Of a stretch of DNA of 64,000 nucleotides, positions 63,618 through 64,000 are shown in pieces. Below the pieces are notes generated by a model that did not search any database, was not told where the DNA came from, and saw nothing but the letters and a program-made list of their open reading frames with translations. The stretch is from Synechococcus sp. A10-1-5-1 (GTDB lineage Bacteria > Cyanobacteriota > Cyanobacteriia > PCC-6307 > Cyanobiaceae), in the NCBI RefSeq assembly GCF_023115425.1, contig NZ_CP096032.1, positions 930,001 to 994,000 of the forward strand. The letters run 5' to 3'. Numbering within the stretch: the stretch's first letter is position 1; each line of letters begins with the position of its first letter. The translations under genes were made by a program, and so were the position numbers.

Positions 63618-64000
63618 GTGCAAGGTCACACTCAGTCGGTCTCCTTCGATGGTCGGGAGATCCGACTGACCACAGGTCGGTTCGCCCCGCAGGCCGGGGG
63701 TTCCGTGATGGTCGAATGCGGAGATACCTCTGTTCTCGTCACTGCCACCCGCTCCGGCGGCCGTGAGGGCATCGATTTTCTGCCGCTGATTTGCGACTAC
63801 GAGGAGCGCCTCTACGCCGCTGGTCGCATCCCCGGCAGCTTTATGCGCCGCGAGAGCCGTCCTCCCGAGCGCGCCACCCTGATCGCGCGTCTGATTGACC
63901 GCCCGATGCGCCCGCTGTTCCCCAGCTGGCTGCGGGACGACCTGCAGGTCGTCGCCACCTGCATGTCCCTGGATGAGCGGGTTCCGCCCGATGTCCTGGC
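63618..64000 (+). CDS. pnp: Polyribonucleotide nucleotidyltransferase (PNPase), N-terminal part
   Basis: A GTG at 63618 opens a frame that runs off the window. The product begins [30 protein letters not shown] and continues with [42 protein letters not shown] and [18 protein letters not shown], the first RNase PH-like domain of PNPase. The enzyme degrades RNA phosphorolytically and adds heteropolymeric tails. A TTGACA lies about 30 bases upstream, without a clear -10 partner. Confidence 0.95.
   Translation, partial: MQGHTQSVSFDGREIRLTTGRFAPQAGGSVMVECGDTSVLVTATRSGGREGIDFLPLICDYEERLYAAGRIPGSFMRRESRPPERATLIARLIDRPMRPLFPSWLRDDLQVVATCMSLDERVPPDVL

Overview
The window is a GC-rich stretch of a cyanobacterial chromosome. 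Chlorophyll synthase, demethylphylloquinone methyltransferase, a ClpR/ClpP pair, an SLH-domain porin, DUF2862, DUF4359 and DUF1651 proteins and a plant-type glycerate kinase all point to a cyanobacterium. Dense packing, many 1-4 bp gene overlaps and high GC suggest an alpha-cyanobacterial picocyanobacterium (Synechococcus/Cyanobium lineage). The exact clade is inference.

Layout. 1-6.5 kb: end of murA, tRNA-Leu, argD-folC, a lumenal pentapeptide protein, and a minus-strand operon (DUF4359, cytosine-deaminase-like amidohydrolase, FAD oxidoreductase). 6.4-20.6 kb: tRNA-His, a DgcN/DgcA-like pair, miaB, ddl-ftsQ-ftsZ, panB, hemW, a PIN/TRAM protein, clpR-clpP, ilvC and cobD. 20.6-22.9 kb: two envelope-polysaccharide genes and a small ORF.

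22.9-31.8 kb is a low-GC integrative element in a tRNA-Ser(CGA) gene, bounded by 19-bp copies of the anticodon arm. It carries a P4-type integrase, an AlpA-like regulator, a serine resolvase, a train of small overlapping genes, two acidic paralogs that each follow a covarying hairpin leader, and a 976-residue fusion of an Mrr-like nuclease, a DEAH helicase and five helicase-associated repeats. The fusion is the best defence candidate. Its flanks are direct repeats derived from DUF1651 genes. To the left lies what looks like the collapsed remnant of a second, related element in the same tRNA site.

31.8-49.5 kb: comEC, glyQ, glycerate kinase, a porin, menG, hisF, chlG, a class A penicillin-binding protein, rsmB, an alkyltransferase-like protein, trmH, a VapBC module, a lone peptide-type ABC permease and a three-gene signalling cluster. 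49.5-55.6 kb: two type IV minor-pilin cassettes arranged tail to tail with the same gene order. One ends in a pilin-RTX fusion and the other lacks a major pilin. 55.7-64 kb: two exported or membrane hypotheticals, lepA, nfu, serS, mqo, a site-2 protease, rpsN and the start of pnp.

No rRNA genes, CRISPR array or complete insertion sequence were seen.
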